Shown: positions 1 through 12,313, counted from the first letter of the stretch. The stretch: DNA of 64,000 nt from Pratylenchus scribneri (GCA_030063045.1 JAQSEB010000063.1:372001-436000), one strand, 5' to 3'. Translations and numbers: made by a program. The notes: generated by a model from the letters alone, not told the origin.

Positions 1-1670
1 TGGGACAACTTAAAGAACCAGAAAAGATATGAAAGAAAAGCGCCAAAAATACTCAAAAAAATAATTGAAAAAAATACATTTTTATCCCCTCATACAAAGT
101 TGTTTTAACCCACCGACCGGTCTTGTACAAACAGTTGCAGAGAGCAGAGGTGAGAGGGAGGAACGAAGAGGATGATCAAATTAGGGAAGTAGTGAAAAAA
201 AACATTGACTTAAAAATGTGGAAATTTAAAAAAAATTAAAATTTTCGTATTCTTTTTGACGGTGGATAGACCAAAATTGACAAATGGTGTAGAAAAAAAA
301 TTCGGAATGCATAATGCAATGATGGTTTAAATAAATTATTTAAAAATCAAAAATTAGTTTGAAATCTATAAATTAATCTTAAATATTTTTGCTTGTTGGC
401 CTTTATTCCCGGTCAAGCAGTTCGATTGTTACAAAATTTTTAAGAGGGGAATTTTTTAATTTAAAATAATTTTTTTCCTTTTTTGAATAACCAACTCCTT
501 TTCGTTTTATTGACAATTTACAATTTATTTTTATATTAAAATTTACTCAAGAAAATTGTATGAGTTTAAAAAATAAATTTTATATATTTTACAAAAATTG
601 TCCATTTTAAAGAAAAAAAATATATTTTTTGCATTATAAGAATTACAAATATAAACAATTAAATAAATAATTCAAATTAATTTTAATTTTTTACTCAATT
701 ATCATTTAATAAATATTGTAATGTATGCTTCAAATTAAATTTTTATCGAGGAAATAATTAATTTTTAAAAACATCTGCATATATTTAATAGGTCCCGAGG
801 ATGTAGCCATGTAGATTTAGATTATAGCCCAAATAAAAATAAAAATTATAAAAAATAGAAATTTATTTTATCCGCTCTGCTGGGATAATTTACTTTATTT
901 TGTAGATTATTCTACACTGGATTTTTGCCTTTTTTGATGGAGATCGGATACAATGTTTTAAAATATTTAAATATACTTGGATGCTCAATTAAATTAATCA
1001 AAAAAATAAATTATGATTCTCCAAAATTGTAAGTTTTTTTAATGATTGTAAAATTAAATTCATTCTTCGAATAATATTATTACATTCATCAATGGAATAT
1101 TTACAAAATCCACACTGGAATAATGGAGAAAATATAAAATTGACATAAAAACCCAGTTGCAACCAAAAAAAAATATATGTGCAGCAGAAAAAATAGTGTC
1201 CTCTGTACTATTATTAATTATAATTTTTGGGAGTCAATTTGCCCGGCTTCTATATATTTTAAATAGGCCATTTTTGACTGCATCCACCTAAATTCCTAAA
1301 TTGAAGAATAACACTACAAAATTTATGCAGTGAGAATTCTAATTTATTTCTATCAAATTTATTTTCTTTATTTCCATTTTGAATAAGAAGAATTATAAAA
1401 ATTATTTGAAAAAATAAATAAAAATTGTGTCTCATAAATCTTTTTATTTATTGATTAATTTAAAATGAACATTTTCCAAGATCTTTTAAATAATTCAAAC
1501 ATTTTGAGAATCAAATTTATATAATTGAAAATTTATTAAAATAAAATAATTTGTGTTCGTTAATTAGTGAATAATATATTTATGGAATTATGTGAATATC
1601 TATCACTTGGGCAAGAAAAAAATTGAACAACAATGTTCATAAAGCCTCCTCTTCTTCATAAATACCAATA
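1..1670. other. AT-rich stretch, start of a paralogous block
   Basis: Intron-like AT-rich DNA with no gene I can support. About positions 190-460 are paralogous to about 41360-41640 and 42680-42900; the three share the word GACTTAAAAATGTG or close variants and a downstream segment that can be read as protein on the minus strand. A copy of the dispersed block built around TTAAATTAATCAA lies near 960-1030. Confidence 0.5.
344..430 (-). pseudogene. Exon-like remnant, KQKYLRLIYRF family, copy 1
   Basis: A minus-strand frame reads ANKQKYLRLIYRF with one stop upstream. Related frames occur at about 41528-41600 and 42785-42874. Shared amino acids across three diverged copies suggest descent from a real exon, but I do not recognise the protein. 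The stop and the AT-rich flanks say that this copy is dead. Confidence 0.3.
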
Positions 1671-1721
1671 ATGATACGACTTACTAAGCAATTCCCGGAT
1701 CCCGATTACGAAGATCAAGTT
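1671..1721 (+). CDS. Short exon with ATG and canonical splice donor
   Basis: ATG opens a 17-codon frame reading MIRLTKQFPDPDYEDQV, and the frame runs straight into GTGAGT at 1722, a consensus splice donor. The frame stops three codons later if unspliced. The composition is polar and protein-like, unlike neighbouring translations. A plausible continuation lies at 2046, although I see no good acceptor there. It could be the first coding exon of a small gene or a fragment of one. The function is unknown. Confidence 0.4.
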
Positions 1722-2045
1722 GTGAGTTAATTTTTTTATTTATTTAATTTTGTATAATCATAGAAATAATAAGAAAAAATTAGGTCTTATTTGAAAAATT
1801 TGAAACAATAATTTCATGACCAATTGGCCATTTAGTAATCACAATTGTCAACGAATTATTGCCTTTAATCGAGCAACATTTAATTAATTATTTAATTTTG
1901 TCATTAATAATTCATTATAAAACAAAAATATTTCTAATTTTACTAATTTTAATTTAATTAATTAATAAATAAATTTTACTTTTATTTTTTATGTAATTAT
2001 AAAAAATTTTATGAGTAGTAAAATAAAAATCTTTTTATCGAAATA

Positions 2046-2186
2046 ATTGATCCACCGTTCATTAAAAAGAAAGTGGTCGCCGATTTTGAACATTAGAAAG
2101 ACCCCATTGAAAATAAGAAATGTGGAGAAGATAAATTGGGAATTGGTGGCGCTGAACATTCTAATTTTAAAATCATGAATTTATAA
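2046..2186 (+). pseudogene. Exon-like frame with PPFIKK start, Ig-like resemblance
   Basis: A 47-codon frame with one internal TAG (2094) reads IDPPFIKKKVVADFEH before the stop and KKCGEDKLGIGGAEH after it. The PPFIKK opening resembles the first strand of I-set immunoglobulin domains of titin-like proteins; that link is weak. It lies 325 bases after the donor at 1722. The single stop and the lack of a clear acceptor suggest decay. Confidence 0.35.
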
Positions 2187-3647
2187 ATTTTTCTGACTAA
2201 TATTTTTTATCTACTATTCCATTTTTTATCTGCAAATCCACTGCAAATAAAATGTTATAACAATTGTTTGTGTAAAAAAATATTAATTTTTTTTTTAATA
2301 TTATTTTGAAAATTTTTTTCCCTTTATTTTGTTCATCCCTGAATTGAACATTATTCAAATAAATCCAAAAATTTTCTTTTTTATTATTTCAATTTTATTG
2401 CAAAATTTTATGGGTTTCAAAATTAAAAATTGGGAAAAATTTATGTATTAATTTAAAAAAAATCGTTAAGTGCATTATTGCATAATTAATTTAAAACTAA
2501 AAGAAATTTAAAAATTAACAAAAATATATTTTAAAAAAAAGGTGCATTAACTCAGGGCCATTTTATCTTTGATTTAAATTTGATAAACTTTTATTTTTTA
2601 AGAAAAGGAACTTATTATGAAATTTGATTTAGTTGTTCCAAATAAGAATGTCACTTTTTAGAGGAAATTTAGGGCCTCCACATTTTTAATTTTTTTTTAA
2701 TTTTAAATTATTTAGAATTTGATGAAAGCACAAAATTTATATTCTATATTTGAATGGAAAATTATTTGTTTAAATTATTGAGTGAATATTTTATTTATTT
2801 AAAATTTTTTATTTTAATTTTTAAGAACAATTTTGTTAATTCAGTTTCTTCTGTAAAAATTTAAAATTTTAAAGTTTAATATCTCTTAAGTCCAATTTCA
2901 TCGGATATTTCAAAAATAAAGATTTTCCAATATTCTCTTTTATAAATAAATTATTCAAGTAGGAATATATAGTATGATTTATATTTTTATTATAAAATAG
3001 TCAATTTTATTTTTTTTTCTAAATTCGCACGCTGCTGTCACCGTTTTTATAAAAATATCTTTAGAAAAAATTTCATTATATTAATTTTCTAAAAAACAAA
3101 TTTATGGGCTACAAAAATTTTGTTCGATTTTTTTTTGAAATTATTCTAAAAACAAAAATATGATAAGACTTTTATTTTTTATTTTTTGCTAAATTTTGCA
3201 GCCAAATAGTATCTCTAATTTTTGAAATGGAATAGATAAATTTATTAAAAATAAAATCCCAAATTGACGAAATCTTAAATATTATATAAAGAAAAACAAT
3301 ATTTCTAGATTTTGTTTTTTTTTTTGTATTTTTTTTAAATTCAAATCTTGTAAAAATGAAAAATTAAAAAACCAATTTTGATATAATTTTTACAAATTGA
3401 ATTAGTGAATAAGCATTTTTGAAATGAAATCCTTTGATTGAACAATTTCTTGTTGATTTTAAAATTTAATTAATTTATTCGCCAAGTTCGAATGTTTTGA
3501 TACGGTCCGATAACAATTCAGTAAATTTTGTTATTGAAAAATTAATGCTAAATTAGAATTCCCTATTATAGAAAACCTCTAAATATATTTTTCTGCGAAA
3601 AATAAAATTTCTAATAATTTGTGAAAAAATGACAAAAATTATGTCAA
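2187..3647. other. AT-rich stretch without a gene
   Basis: Homopolymer-rich A/T sequence. I see no frame with protein-like composition. It contains the dispersed word TTTTATGGGTTT (about 2405) and long T and A runs. Confidence 0.5.
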
Positions 3648-3785
3648 CCACCTGCTGAAATAAAGATTTTGGGGTCAATCAATTTTTTAATATTGAGGAA
3701 GCATAGGCATATAGAGCATTGATCAAAGCCGATTGAAGATGAAGGACAGAAAAGTATCTGTAGATTGGAACAAGGCTATTGGTAA
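3648..3785 (+). pseudogene. Exon-like frame ending near a GTAAC donor
   Basis: The frame reads PPAEIKILGSINFLILRKHR, then HIEH, a TGA stop (3720), then SKPIEDEGQKSICRLEQGYW, and ends at TATTG|GTAACT. The run AEIKIL followed by a histidine-rich segment loosely recalls the alpha-C region of protein kinases, but I would not assign it. One in-frame stop in 46 codons is far fewer than expected here, so a coding origin is likely. Confidence 0.35.
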
Positions 3786-4917
3786 CTTTCAAAAGAGTGC
3801 AGAAAAAAAATATTTCAAAATATATAAATATATTTGGAATAATTCTCAATTAAATTAATGAAACAAAATAAATTATTAAATTAAAAATTGTAAGTTTTCT
3901 CTTAATATAAGCAAAACCAAATACAAATTTCAATTTTTATCTCATTCAACAATGAACTTTTATTAATAATTCAAAATAAAATCATTTATAATTCGACATC
4001 CTTGATCATTTGATATTTAAATATATAATAGAAAAATGCTCATTTAAATTAATCAAACAAAGAAATAAATTTATGGGTAAAAAATACTATTTTTTTATCA
4101 AAAGAATTTTTAAATAATATTAAATTTAAGCATACACTAATAAGAAATTATTTCGTTTATTAGCGAATTATTAAATTAAAATAAAAATTTTTTCAATAAA
4201 AAATATTTTGAATATTTTTCAACAAGATAATTTGGGTATAAACAAAATTGCTAAAAATTGATTAAAAAATTGAAACCATAAAATAATCCCTGATCAAAAG
4301 TAATAAATAATTATTAAATTTATGCTTTATTAAAATTGTACAAAGACCTATACAGACACCACTATAAAAATAATTTAAAAAATAACGAATTGAAAAATTT
4401 ATAGTTGAAGGATAATTTTTGATTTTCAGAAAAATAAATGGAGAGCAAGCCTTTTCCCAACCAAATTTATTTGCTTAAATAAATTTACAGAACAAAAATT
4501 TATATTCAAATAAAAATTTGTTAAAACATTTTTAAATGGAATTTTGAATTGGCTTAGGAAAATATTTAATTTAATATTAAATTATCTAAATTTATATTAA
4601 TAATTATAATTTTTAAAATTAAATTATTATATTAAATAAAATTATCTCAAATTTAAAAATATTAAATTTTATTTACAAAATGAAAATGGGGATTGTATTT
4701 TTTTAACCTTTTTTAATTCTCCTTGGAAGAATTATATAAAAAATTCATAATTTTATAAATTTTTCCAAAATTTTAAAAAACTCATAAAATAATTTTATTA
4801 TCATTTTTATAATTTGATTTGTTTATTTTTAATTTTTATAAAATTGAGCAGATTCTAAATCAATTAAAATTTGTAAACAAATATAATTAATTTAACACTA
4901 AATTATTTCAAAAATTC
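3786..4917. other. AT-rich stretch with dispersed blocks
   Basis: No gene seen. It holds two copies of the dispersed AT-rich block (about 3820-3890 and 4010-4085) and a copy of the CTCATAAAATAATTTTATTA block near 4779. Confidence 0.5.
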
Positions 4918-5105
4918 TTTGCTCTCTCTATCCATTAAATTCGGCCAAATCGGACAAAGATTAGGATTGGAATGGAATTGGACCACCGCAATTTTTCCAT
5001 CATGCCCAGCAATAACATCACCATTTGACATTATAATTATTTGCGGATCATTACTTTGCATTTGCACATAAATAATTAAAAAATGCTCAATTTTTGAAAG
5101 CCGTA
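4918..5105 (-). pseudogene. Ig-like exon remnant, copy 1
   Basis: This is the most readable frame of a family also found at about 30015-30191, 36345-36500, 39165-39275 and 53750-53900. It reads DPQIIIMSNGDVIAGHDGKI and then AVVQFHSNPNLCPIWPNL. The spacing of a glycine-rich turn, alternating hydrophobics, NP and a following IW is what I-set immunoglobulin domains show around their B and C strands (pattern NPxPxIxW). Sister copies supply the end of the domain (NYSC...FYLG). A WD40 reading (GHDGKI) was considered and is weaker. The frame is open for 90 codons, but upstream it is AT-rich and probably intronic. Confidence 0.4.
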
Positions 5106-7399
5106 AAATATTAGTTGAAAATAAAAATAATAAAAAAAAATTTTGTTTAATTGAAAAAAGGTCTATGTGAAACAAAGTTCAAATAAATCTTTAAAAAAAA
5201 TTTCAAAATTATATTAGAATTTAAATTCATTTTTTATGATAGTTATTTTTATTTTTATTGATGAAAAGATTTTTAAGAATAAACAGTTATATGAGATTAA
5301 CAGAAATTTGCGTTCCTTACTAAAAATGAAATTTCTATTCCAATACCTTTCCATCCAGATCTGCTGAAGCTTAGCCTAATCTAAAGATTTATTCTCTGAT
5401 CCATTAAAATCTTAAACTTGTACCTAAATTTTATTCTATTTTAATTATATTTTATCTTTTTGACATGGTCTCAAATTCGGTACCTAGAATTTCGACATAT
5501 GTTATTTTAGTGAAAAATTTTAGTTTAAAATTCATTTCGGTATCAGATATAAATTATAATTATAATTTGGAATAAGATAAGTGATTAATTTGAAATTTGC
5601 ATATCTCATTACTAATTTATGGAGAGTAAAATTAGAAAAAAAATTTGTAAACCATAAAATATTACCTATTACAAATTTTTAATATTTGTCCATTTTTCAT
5701 GGTTTATTTAAAATTTCCGTGCAAACCACAGGAGCCAGCCCTTGCAAAATTAATTTAAAAAATATGAATTTATAAAATAATTTTAAATAAGTTATTGAAT
5801 TTGGTCAATTCAAAAATAATTTAAAACTAACCATTGTAATTTCGTATTGGATTATTCAACATCATTTTTTAGATTGGAAGCAGACCAAATAAATGCATTT
5901 GGTCAAGCATATTAAGGGTTCATTTTGAAAACATATAATAACAAGGAATCCATCGACTCTGCTGCAGATGAAATGAATTTTAAGCAAAAATTTCGATGTT
6001 GAGCTGTTATACACAATTTTATTCTAACAATTTTTATTTTTTTTTAATTTCATTTGAGAATTTTTTTGGTGTCCATTAATTCATTTGCGAAAGTAAAATT
6101 TAAAATATTAATTTATTTATACAATTTTTTGTAAAAATTTTAAACTCATAAAATAATTTTAATAACATTTTTACAATATAAAATATAATAAAAAAAAAAC
6201 ATTTATAAAACTCCAATGTGAACTTGCTACAATTAATTTTTTAAACAAAAATTTAAAAATTTTAGTCGGGAATTTTGTAAAATTTTTAATTGTGAGAAAA
6301 TATTTATTAATATTATTATTTTTTAATTACTACTTTTTGGACTGTGAAATTAAAATTGAAAAATTCTTTTCGAATACATTAATTTCCCTGTTAAATTGAA
6401 TTAGTTTTAAAAATGTAACATTGAATTCTGTAAGGAAATAAAAATTTTTAAAGAAAAATATTTTATATAAATAAAATTTTTGCAAAAGATCAAATTTATT
6501 AAAACAAAGTTTATAAATCATGCCCATACTCAAATTAGAATAAATTAATTTTAAAAAATGATTTAAAAATTACAATAAAATTTTAAAAGTCTGTATAGAA
6601 AAATTATGTCTTTCATATAAAAATCCTTAATTAAATAATTTTTGAAAAATTATGCCAACTTTACTTTTTAAAATTTTAATTTCCTCATTTTATAAATAAT
6701 GAAGTTGAGAAATATTTTATGTGTTAGATTAAAAAATTTAAAATCAATAATAAAAAATTGATTTTCACTTTTAAATTAATAATTTATTTAAAAAAATAAG
6801 TCTTTAGTTCATGTGGGATATGTTTTTGGACCAAAATTTTTTTTGATTGGGGTCACAAAATTTGTAAACACCCAAAATTGGAATAATCACACAACAATTT
6901 AATAGCTTGTTTCAATAAAATTTAATTCCAAATTAAATCATTTAGTAAATAAATATTTAAAAAAATTTTTTTTGCATTTATTTTTTTTATCTATGTTCAT
7001 TTTATGAGCGGGTAGCAGTCTACTTTATTTTTCAATGAAATTTTATTTTTTTATGAAAAAAACTATTAAAAATTTTATGTGTTTTAAAAATTATAAAAAA
7101 TGAGAAATAACTTTCTGAAAATATCTGTGGTTTACTCTAGTTTATTCATTCCAGCCAAGTTTTTCCGAATTGTAAAAATTTAAACTCGAAGAATCATCAG
7201 CAAAACTATTATCGATTCAATGATTTCTAGTGCAAAAAATTTAATTATTTTAAAATATTTTTAATTTTCATATTTAACAAAAAAACAAAATTAAATCTAT
7301 CCGAAACTTAGAAAAAAAAACAATAATGAGTTGGTCCCCTCAATGAAAGTTTTAAAATTAAAATATTTGACTAAATTAATACCAAAAATAATGGTTTGA
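5106..7399. other. AT-rich stretch with minor decayed fragments
   Basis: Mostly low-complexity A/T. A decayed copy of the second L27 exon (minus, AATTTTGCAAG near 5735) and one copy of a small exon-like segment (about 5880-5945, minus, LDQMHLFGLLP) can be discerned; the latter recurs at about 14325-14400 and 30735-30800. No intact gene. Confidence 0.4.
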
Positions 7400-7899
7400 A
7401 ATTTTTCCAATATTAATTCATTTTCTTAATTTTTGAAGAGGTGAAAATTTTTCCATTTCTAATCAAATATTTATTTTCATTTTAGGGGATTAATTATTAT
7501 AATATTTTAAAATTATTTTACTTATTTTTTTAAATAATAAAAAATAATTTCTTTAATTTAAAAATCAAAATTAAATTTTTATTTTAGTAAAAAAATTAAT
7601 TTTATTTTACAATTTATTTTAAACCATAAAAATTATTTATACAGATGATGTTAAATATTTAAGAGAAATGTAAATAATAATTCAAAAACTACAGCAAACA
7701 ATCTACATAAAATAAATAAAAAATTAAATATTCATAAAATAATATTACAAATTGTGTTTAGAACTGGTAATTGAGATTATTGAACAAATCGATTAATTTA
7801 TTTTATTACAATATTTAAGGATTTAATGATCGAAATTTTTTTAGATTTATTATTTCCATATTTAATTTAAATGAATTACTCATCTTAATTTATAATCAC

Positions 7900-8081
7900 T
7901 AGAGTTCGGCACGGCGCTTCGTTCGCGATCCCGTTGGGGATTACCGAAAAAATCCCGAAAGCGAAAAAAAACCGGAAAAACAAAAAAATTTTCGTTCGGT
8001 ACCTCGGTACGCGATTCGCGAAAAATCCCGAGTCGGGATCCAGAAAAATCCCGATCGGGATCCCGTACCGTCCGGACTCTA
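7900..8081. mobile_element. hAT-like non-autonomous element, CGGGAT-rich interior
   Basis: The ends TAGAGTTCGG and CCGGACTCTA are inverted repeats (9 of 10), flanked on both sides by the perfect 8-bp direct repeat ATAATCAC (7892-7899 and 8082-8089). Eight-base target duplications and TAGAG/CAGTG-type ends are the signature of hAT transposons. No transposase is present, so it is a MITE. The interior is a degenerate array of CGGGATCCCGA-like words, far richer in G+C than its surroundings. The minus-strand 74-codon frame across it is a by-product of that repeat. The paralogous site at about 38938-39130 lacks it. Confidence 0.85.
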
Positions 8082-8247
8082 ATAATCACATTCTCATTTA
8101 ACATAAATTACGTTCCACAAATTTGTTTTTTCAATTGTTAATAAAATTTTATAAACGAATTGGACTATTTCCAGATTGGGCTATTAAATTGTAGGACCCA
8201 AAAAAATATTCATTTTATACGAAAGCGACAAATATAAATAAGTGTTT

Positions 8248-8281
8248 AGGGTTAGCGGTTAGGTAGGGTTAGGGGTAGGGA
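8248..8281 (+). repeat. Degenerate telomere-like G-rich run, copy A
   Basis: Four or five imperfect TTAGGG-like words (TTAGGGTTAGCGGTTAGG and so on) stand together in AT-rich DNA. The duplicate at about 44664-44701 has a different spelling. They could be interstitial telomere-like sequence or a chance microsatellite. Confidence 0.45.
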
Positions 8282-8336
8282 TGTTTGAATTTTCTTTATT
8301 CTATTTTTTTTATTTGGCGGCGCAAGTGAGGACTAA

Positions 8337-8490
8337 CCTTTTTAGCTTCTTTTTCTTATCTTTTGTCATTTTCCAAATCAACGACACCTTCATCAGATAA
8401 TCTTCAATTCTTTTTCATCTGTTAATTTAATAATTTTAAATTTATTATCTTTCTTAAATTCAATTTCGAATAATTTATCCAATTTTCATT
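8337..8490 (-). pseudogene. Charged exon-like remnant, copy A
   Basis: The minus strand reads KLDKLFEIEFKKDNKFKIIK followed by LTDEKELKII and a stop; after a shift of frame it reads SDEGVVDLENDKR and EKEAKKVSPHLRRQ. Charged low-complexity coding of this type recurs at 15631-15711, 20914-21033, 36700-36937 and 47520-47757. The protein is unknown. At least one frameshift and three stops mark it as dead. Confidence 0.4.
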
Positions 8491-8555
8491 AAAGATCCTC
8501 CAATCGTTTTATTTTTATATAAGATTCATTTTTAAATTTCTCCTTTCTCGTTCAA

Positions 8556-8682
8556 AATTTTGAGAATTGTGGAATAGAGGGACAAAAAACGATGAAATTA
8601 CTAAAGGTCGGATGTCACTTTTATTCATGCTATAATCCATTCGATTTGACATAACCATCACAGCCATATGATAAAAATATGC
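8556..8682 (-). pseudogene. Exon-like frame HMAVMVMSNR, copy A
   Basis: A frame of about 50 codons begins HMAVMVMSNRMDYSMNKSDI and stays open to FERERRNLKMNLI. Copy B (about 44975-45095) reads the same start, HMAVMVMPNRVDYCMKKK, but a one-base length difference sends it into another frame (SNFIVFCPSIPQF). The second ending faintly recalls the VVFIAPP segment of MAGUK guanylate-kinase domains. The assignment is uncertain. Confidence 0.3.
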
Positions 8683-9189
8683 CCACTTTTAGCGAATGTA
8701 GTGATTTAAAAAATGTTTATTTTAATTTTTTCTGGAATTTTATTTTTAAATTTAATTATAGAGGGATCCTTGGTTGACTTTTTTAAATAATTAAAAAATT
8801 TTGCCCTTATTTTTTCAATAATTGTAAAAATTTTATGAGTATTAAAATTTTTTTTGTATACATAAAATATTTATCTCTTTTTTTTATAAGATGGGAAAAC
8901 ATAAATCTAAATTATATAGCTGATATTGGCATACAAAAATTATTGAATAATATTAAGAAAAAATTAAAAATAGTGAAGTTAAATTTATTTAATTTTAATG
9001 AATTAACTCTTTAAAATAATTTTTTCACTCTTCTAAATGTTTTGAAAAATGAATATTTAGTAATGAAGCAAGCCGGCCTCTTTCGAATAATTTTTAAGAA
9101 AGATAAATTCTCTGTCCATCGAGTTTAATACGAAAGCAATTATATTTAATATAATTGCAATGCCAAAATATGCTCTAAAAATCAATTTT

Positions 9190-9350
9190 TCGGTCCACAA
9201 TATATCCATTGTTATGGTGCCTTGTTAATTGAGGAACAATGTAGCATAACCGCTAATTTTCAATTGATACATTCTGCATTTCTTTACAATGGATCTTTGG
9301 AAAAATGTCGGACTTATAATATGAAACATAGACAACATTAGGCAAAAAAC
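9190..9350 (-). pseudogene. Coding relic, possible guanylate-kinase-like segment, copy A
   Basis: The minus strand reads CKEMQNVSIEN, a stop, then RLCYIVPQLTRHHNNGYIVD. The run RxxYxVPxxTR...NGxxY resembles the nucleotide-binding region of MAGUK guanylate kinases (RFAYPIPHTTR...NG). It lies downstream of two L27 exons in the same orientation, as expected for CASK. The plus strand is also open (68 codons in copy B) and recalls a chymotrypsin-type CxGxL motif without the catalytic His. Between the copies, about half of the changes are silent in the minus frame, so I prefer that reading, weakly. Confidence 0.3.
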
Positions 9351-10069
9351 ATAATTCATGAAAAACAAAATGAGAAAAAATTAATTTTTTATCTCATAAA
9401 TTTTATTTGGAATAAAATTAATTACTGGTAAAATTATAAAGAGATTGTATATAATCCAAACGTCTTCAATCAATTAAAATTTTAAAGAAATAATTATGAA
9501 TATAAAAATAAAAAAAAATTTAAATCTCATAAATTATATTTGGGATAAAAATTTAATATATTATGATTTATGGATGAAAATAATAATCATCCGATAATGG
9601 TGAAACCAAAAATTTATTTAAAAAAATAAAAAGCTGAATACAAATAATAATTGTAGACATTTCGTGAAATTATCAAATAATTAAATCAATTCGTCGGCAC
9701 AATTTTCATCATTAGAACATTATTCGAAGAAAAAAAAATAAAAATAAATTTTCTTAAATAAAAAATTCTAATACGAACACAATTTAGCCAATTTATTGGG
9801 TCCACTTTCAACAAAAATTAAAAATTTTTCAAAATATATGAAAAATAAAATTAGATATATTAATTTTATTTAATTATGTTTTTTTAAAAATTTTTTAAAG
9901 GTTTATTCATCCATATTATTGCTAATTTATAATATTTATTTTGAAATTTATTAAGAATTGAACGGGCTGGTGTTCTGGATTTGTTTATAATTAATTTGTA
10001 AATTTATGATGTTTTAAAAAATAAATAATCGAAATATTTTATGGGTTTAAATTTATTATGAAAATAAGA

Positions 10070-10126
10070 CTAGAAAAACAGATGATTAGGAAATGAATTC
10101 GCTCCTTTACAGGCTTGCAAAATTGC
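10070..10126 (-). pseudogene. Second L27 exon remnant (AILQA), copy A
   Basis: After an AG acceptor the frame reads AILQACKGANSFPNHLFF and stops. AILQA matches the start of the last helix of the CASK L27 C-terminal domain (ALLQTHD). The better copy at 54595-54711 continues with MDEVYLATIPA. Here the sequence diverges after five residues. Confidence 0.45.
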
Positions 10127-10394
10127 CTTAAAAATACTTAGTAAATAAAATAATAATAAAATACAAAAATTAATTTATTTAGATGATAAAATGTGTATTA
10201 AATTAAATTAAAAATTAATTTTTTTTTTTTTAAATTTATTATTTATTATTGAAACTCATCAAAATTATTTTTAAATTATTTTACAAATTTCGTAGGAAAA
10301 AAGGATAAAATAGTTCGAAGATATCAATTTAGCACGACATAAAATAATTAAAAATTAAAAAAAATTTAACAAATAATATAAAATAGCTATCTAC

Positions 10395-10527
10395 CTACAA
10401 ATGAACATTTCGAGCAAATAGAGCAATTCTGCTGTTTCGGCACTTTATTGAATTGAAAAAGTTCTTTGAGAGCTTCCCACAATAAAAGTACGACAACTCG
10501 ATTTGTTGATGTCGATGGCCGAATTCC
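10395..10527 (-). pseudogene. L27 exon, copy A (CASK/LIN-2-like)
   Basis: The exon starts after TTAG and ends at a GT donor (TAG|GTAGAT). It reads GIRPSTSTNR, then VVVLLLWEALKELF, as in the CASK L27 C-terminal helix pair (AKEVLEEI...AKELKRIL). A single missing base after KELF shifts the frame, and the last codon has changed from CAG to TAG. L27 domains bind partner L27 domains (for example Lin-7/MINT partners of CASK) in cell-junction scaffolds; this copy cannot. Confidence 0.6.
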
Positions 10528-11744
10528 CTAACTTTTGATCTGATTACTGTTTAAATAAATTATAACATTATAAATCATGTGTACGAATTTTATATTTAGT
10601 TATTAATTTTTTATTTTTAATAATTTTAAGTCCGGTGAAAATTGTTAATAAATTCTAAATTAGCCATTTTCCCAATATTAATTTATTTTACCAATCATAA
10701 ATAAATTTATGAGTAACATTTTTGGTAACTCACAAATTAATTTTGAATAATATTATATTTTTTTAAAAATTAAAAAAAAATCAAAATAATTTTCCCGAAA
10801 ATTTAAAACAAGCCAAAAATTATAAAAGTTAAAATAAAAAAATGCAATTTTTAAATTATAATTTTTGATATCATTAATTAAATTTCGTATTTCCCCATTA
10901 TCACAGGGGGCACAATCATTTTGTGGGGTGACAATATTTTCATTGCTATATTATAATTATTAATTTTACTGTTATTCTATCTTTAGAAGTATTTTTCAAC
11001 GAAAAATTTATTTTGATTTCAAATTCAAACCAAATTAAATTTGATAAAATATTAAATGGATGATTTGATTACTTGACTTTAAAAAATACCAAAAATTCAT
11101 TGATTTGATAGGAATACCAAAATGAAATATTTTTTAATTATATAATGAAAATAATTTTTTTATTTAATTAAAGAAGATTGTCTTAAAAATAAAATGTTTA
11201 CAACTCATAAAAGTTATTTAAAACAAATTCAATTAAATTTCTATTTTAATAAAAATATTCTAAAATTTGACAAGTGACTAGGCTGGGAACAATTCCAAAA
11301 ATATAAAGCTGAACAGAGGTGTTGATTGTAATTTGTTTAATTTAAAATATTAAATTTTTAAAGAAGATTATAATAAAAATTATAAATTACAATTCAAAGC
11401 ATATATCTCTTCAAAAATAAATATTTCAAAAATCAATGAATTATTATTTATAATAAGAAAACAAAATTATTTATATTTTGAATTAATTTTTATTTTTTCA
11501 TAATTTCGTTCACCGCTGTCATGGTATTATTTAAATATATATGGAAAACACTATCTTAAATTAATCAACTAAAGAAATTAATTTATGAGAAGCAAAAACT
11601 TTATTTTAAAGAATTTTTAAATAATGTCAAATTCATATACATTCCCCTGTTTGCTATTATCTTGTTTTTTAATTAATAATTAAATTAAAGAAATTATTTT
11701 TTTGAAAAAATTTAAAATTTATTTAACGCAAACGATGGGATTAG

Positions 11745-11855
11745 TCAGGCAATATTTACACCACCATTGTAACTGGATGGATATATGGAATTTTGGCTGT
11801 CCAATCACATTTTTTTGCTGTTTTGCTAGCTTTTGTCCGGCGGATGTATTGTTGA
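11745..11855 (+). CDS. Hydrophobic exon-like frame, possible membrane segment
   Basis: After an AG acceptor (11743-11744) the frame reads SGNIYTTIVTGWIYGILAVQ and then SHFFAVLLAFVRRMYC, with a hydrophobic stretch long enough for one membrane helix. Other frames on both strands are also open here (a 62-codon plus frame from 11702 and a minus frame of similar length), so the true reading is uncertain. It abuts the foldback element at 11906. Not recognised. Confidence 0.25.
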   Translation, partial: SGNIYTTIVTGWIYGILAVQSHFFAVLLAFVRRMYC

Positions 11856-11905
11856 AGAGGAAAAGAAAGTCACAATGCGTTTTGCACTAGCATGAACCGT
11901 ACGGA

Positions 11906-12313
11906 GTCGATTCCTGAATAGACAAAGAGCAGTGAAAATGTGGGCGATTCCTGAATAGTGCAAATGCGGGTGTTTTCCTTATAATAAATCAGATACCGGC
12001 TTTAGACCCCACAAAGCTTATACCATTTTGTACATCTCATCGAGATGCATCCAATTTATATTAATTGTAATGGTTGACTAAATTATAAAGAGTTTAAAAC
12101 CAAAAACTGGAAAAATGGTTTGAACGGTTTAATATCATTTAATTTTGGACCAAACCATGACAAATTATATATCAATCGACGCGACTCGATGAGATCTACA
12201 AAATAGTATAAGGTTTGTAAAGTCTAAAACCGGTTTCTGATTTATATAAGTCGATAACATCCACATTTGCACTATTCAGGTAACGCCCACATTTTCATTA
12301 TTCATGTATCGAC
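11906..12313. mobile_element. Foldback element 1, about 408 bp
   Basis: The ends GTCGATTCCTGAATA and TATTCATGTATCGAC begin arms of about 150 bases that are inverted copies of each other through the sequence TTTAGACCCCACAAA / TTTGTAAAGTCTAAA and CTCATCGAG / CTCGATGAG. The spacer is about 100 bases. No coding capacity and no clear target duplication. A fragment of one arm occurs at 61164-61230. The inner ATATATCAATCGACGCG module is shared with the foldback elements at 13.1 and 23.0 kb. Confidence 0.7.

Larger units (their letters stand above)
7400..10960. repeat. Segmental duplication, copy A
   Basis: This 3.5-kb block aligns along its length with 44130-47190 in the same orientation; long stretches differ by only one or two bases per hundred (for example 8337-8490 against 44755-44910). 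Copy A carries extra DNA at about 7820-8140, which includes the transposon at 7900, and at about 8990-9190. Copy B lacks both segments. The block contains two L27 exons and other coding relics, all best read on the minus strand. Confidence 0.8.

Noticed and set aside
4918..5040. WD40 repeat reading of GHDGKIAVVQFHSNP
   Set aside because: Sister copies lack the GH and WD residues and instead continue into a YSC/FYLG ending that suits an Ig fold.
7880..8104. 74-codon minus-strand frame
   Set aside because: Lies across the CGGGAT-rich hAT-like element and both target duplications.
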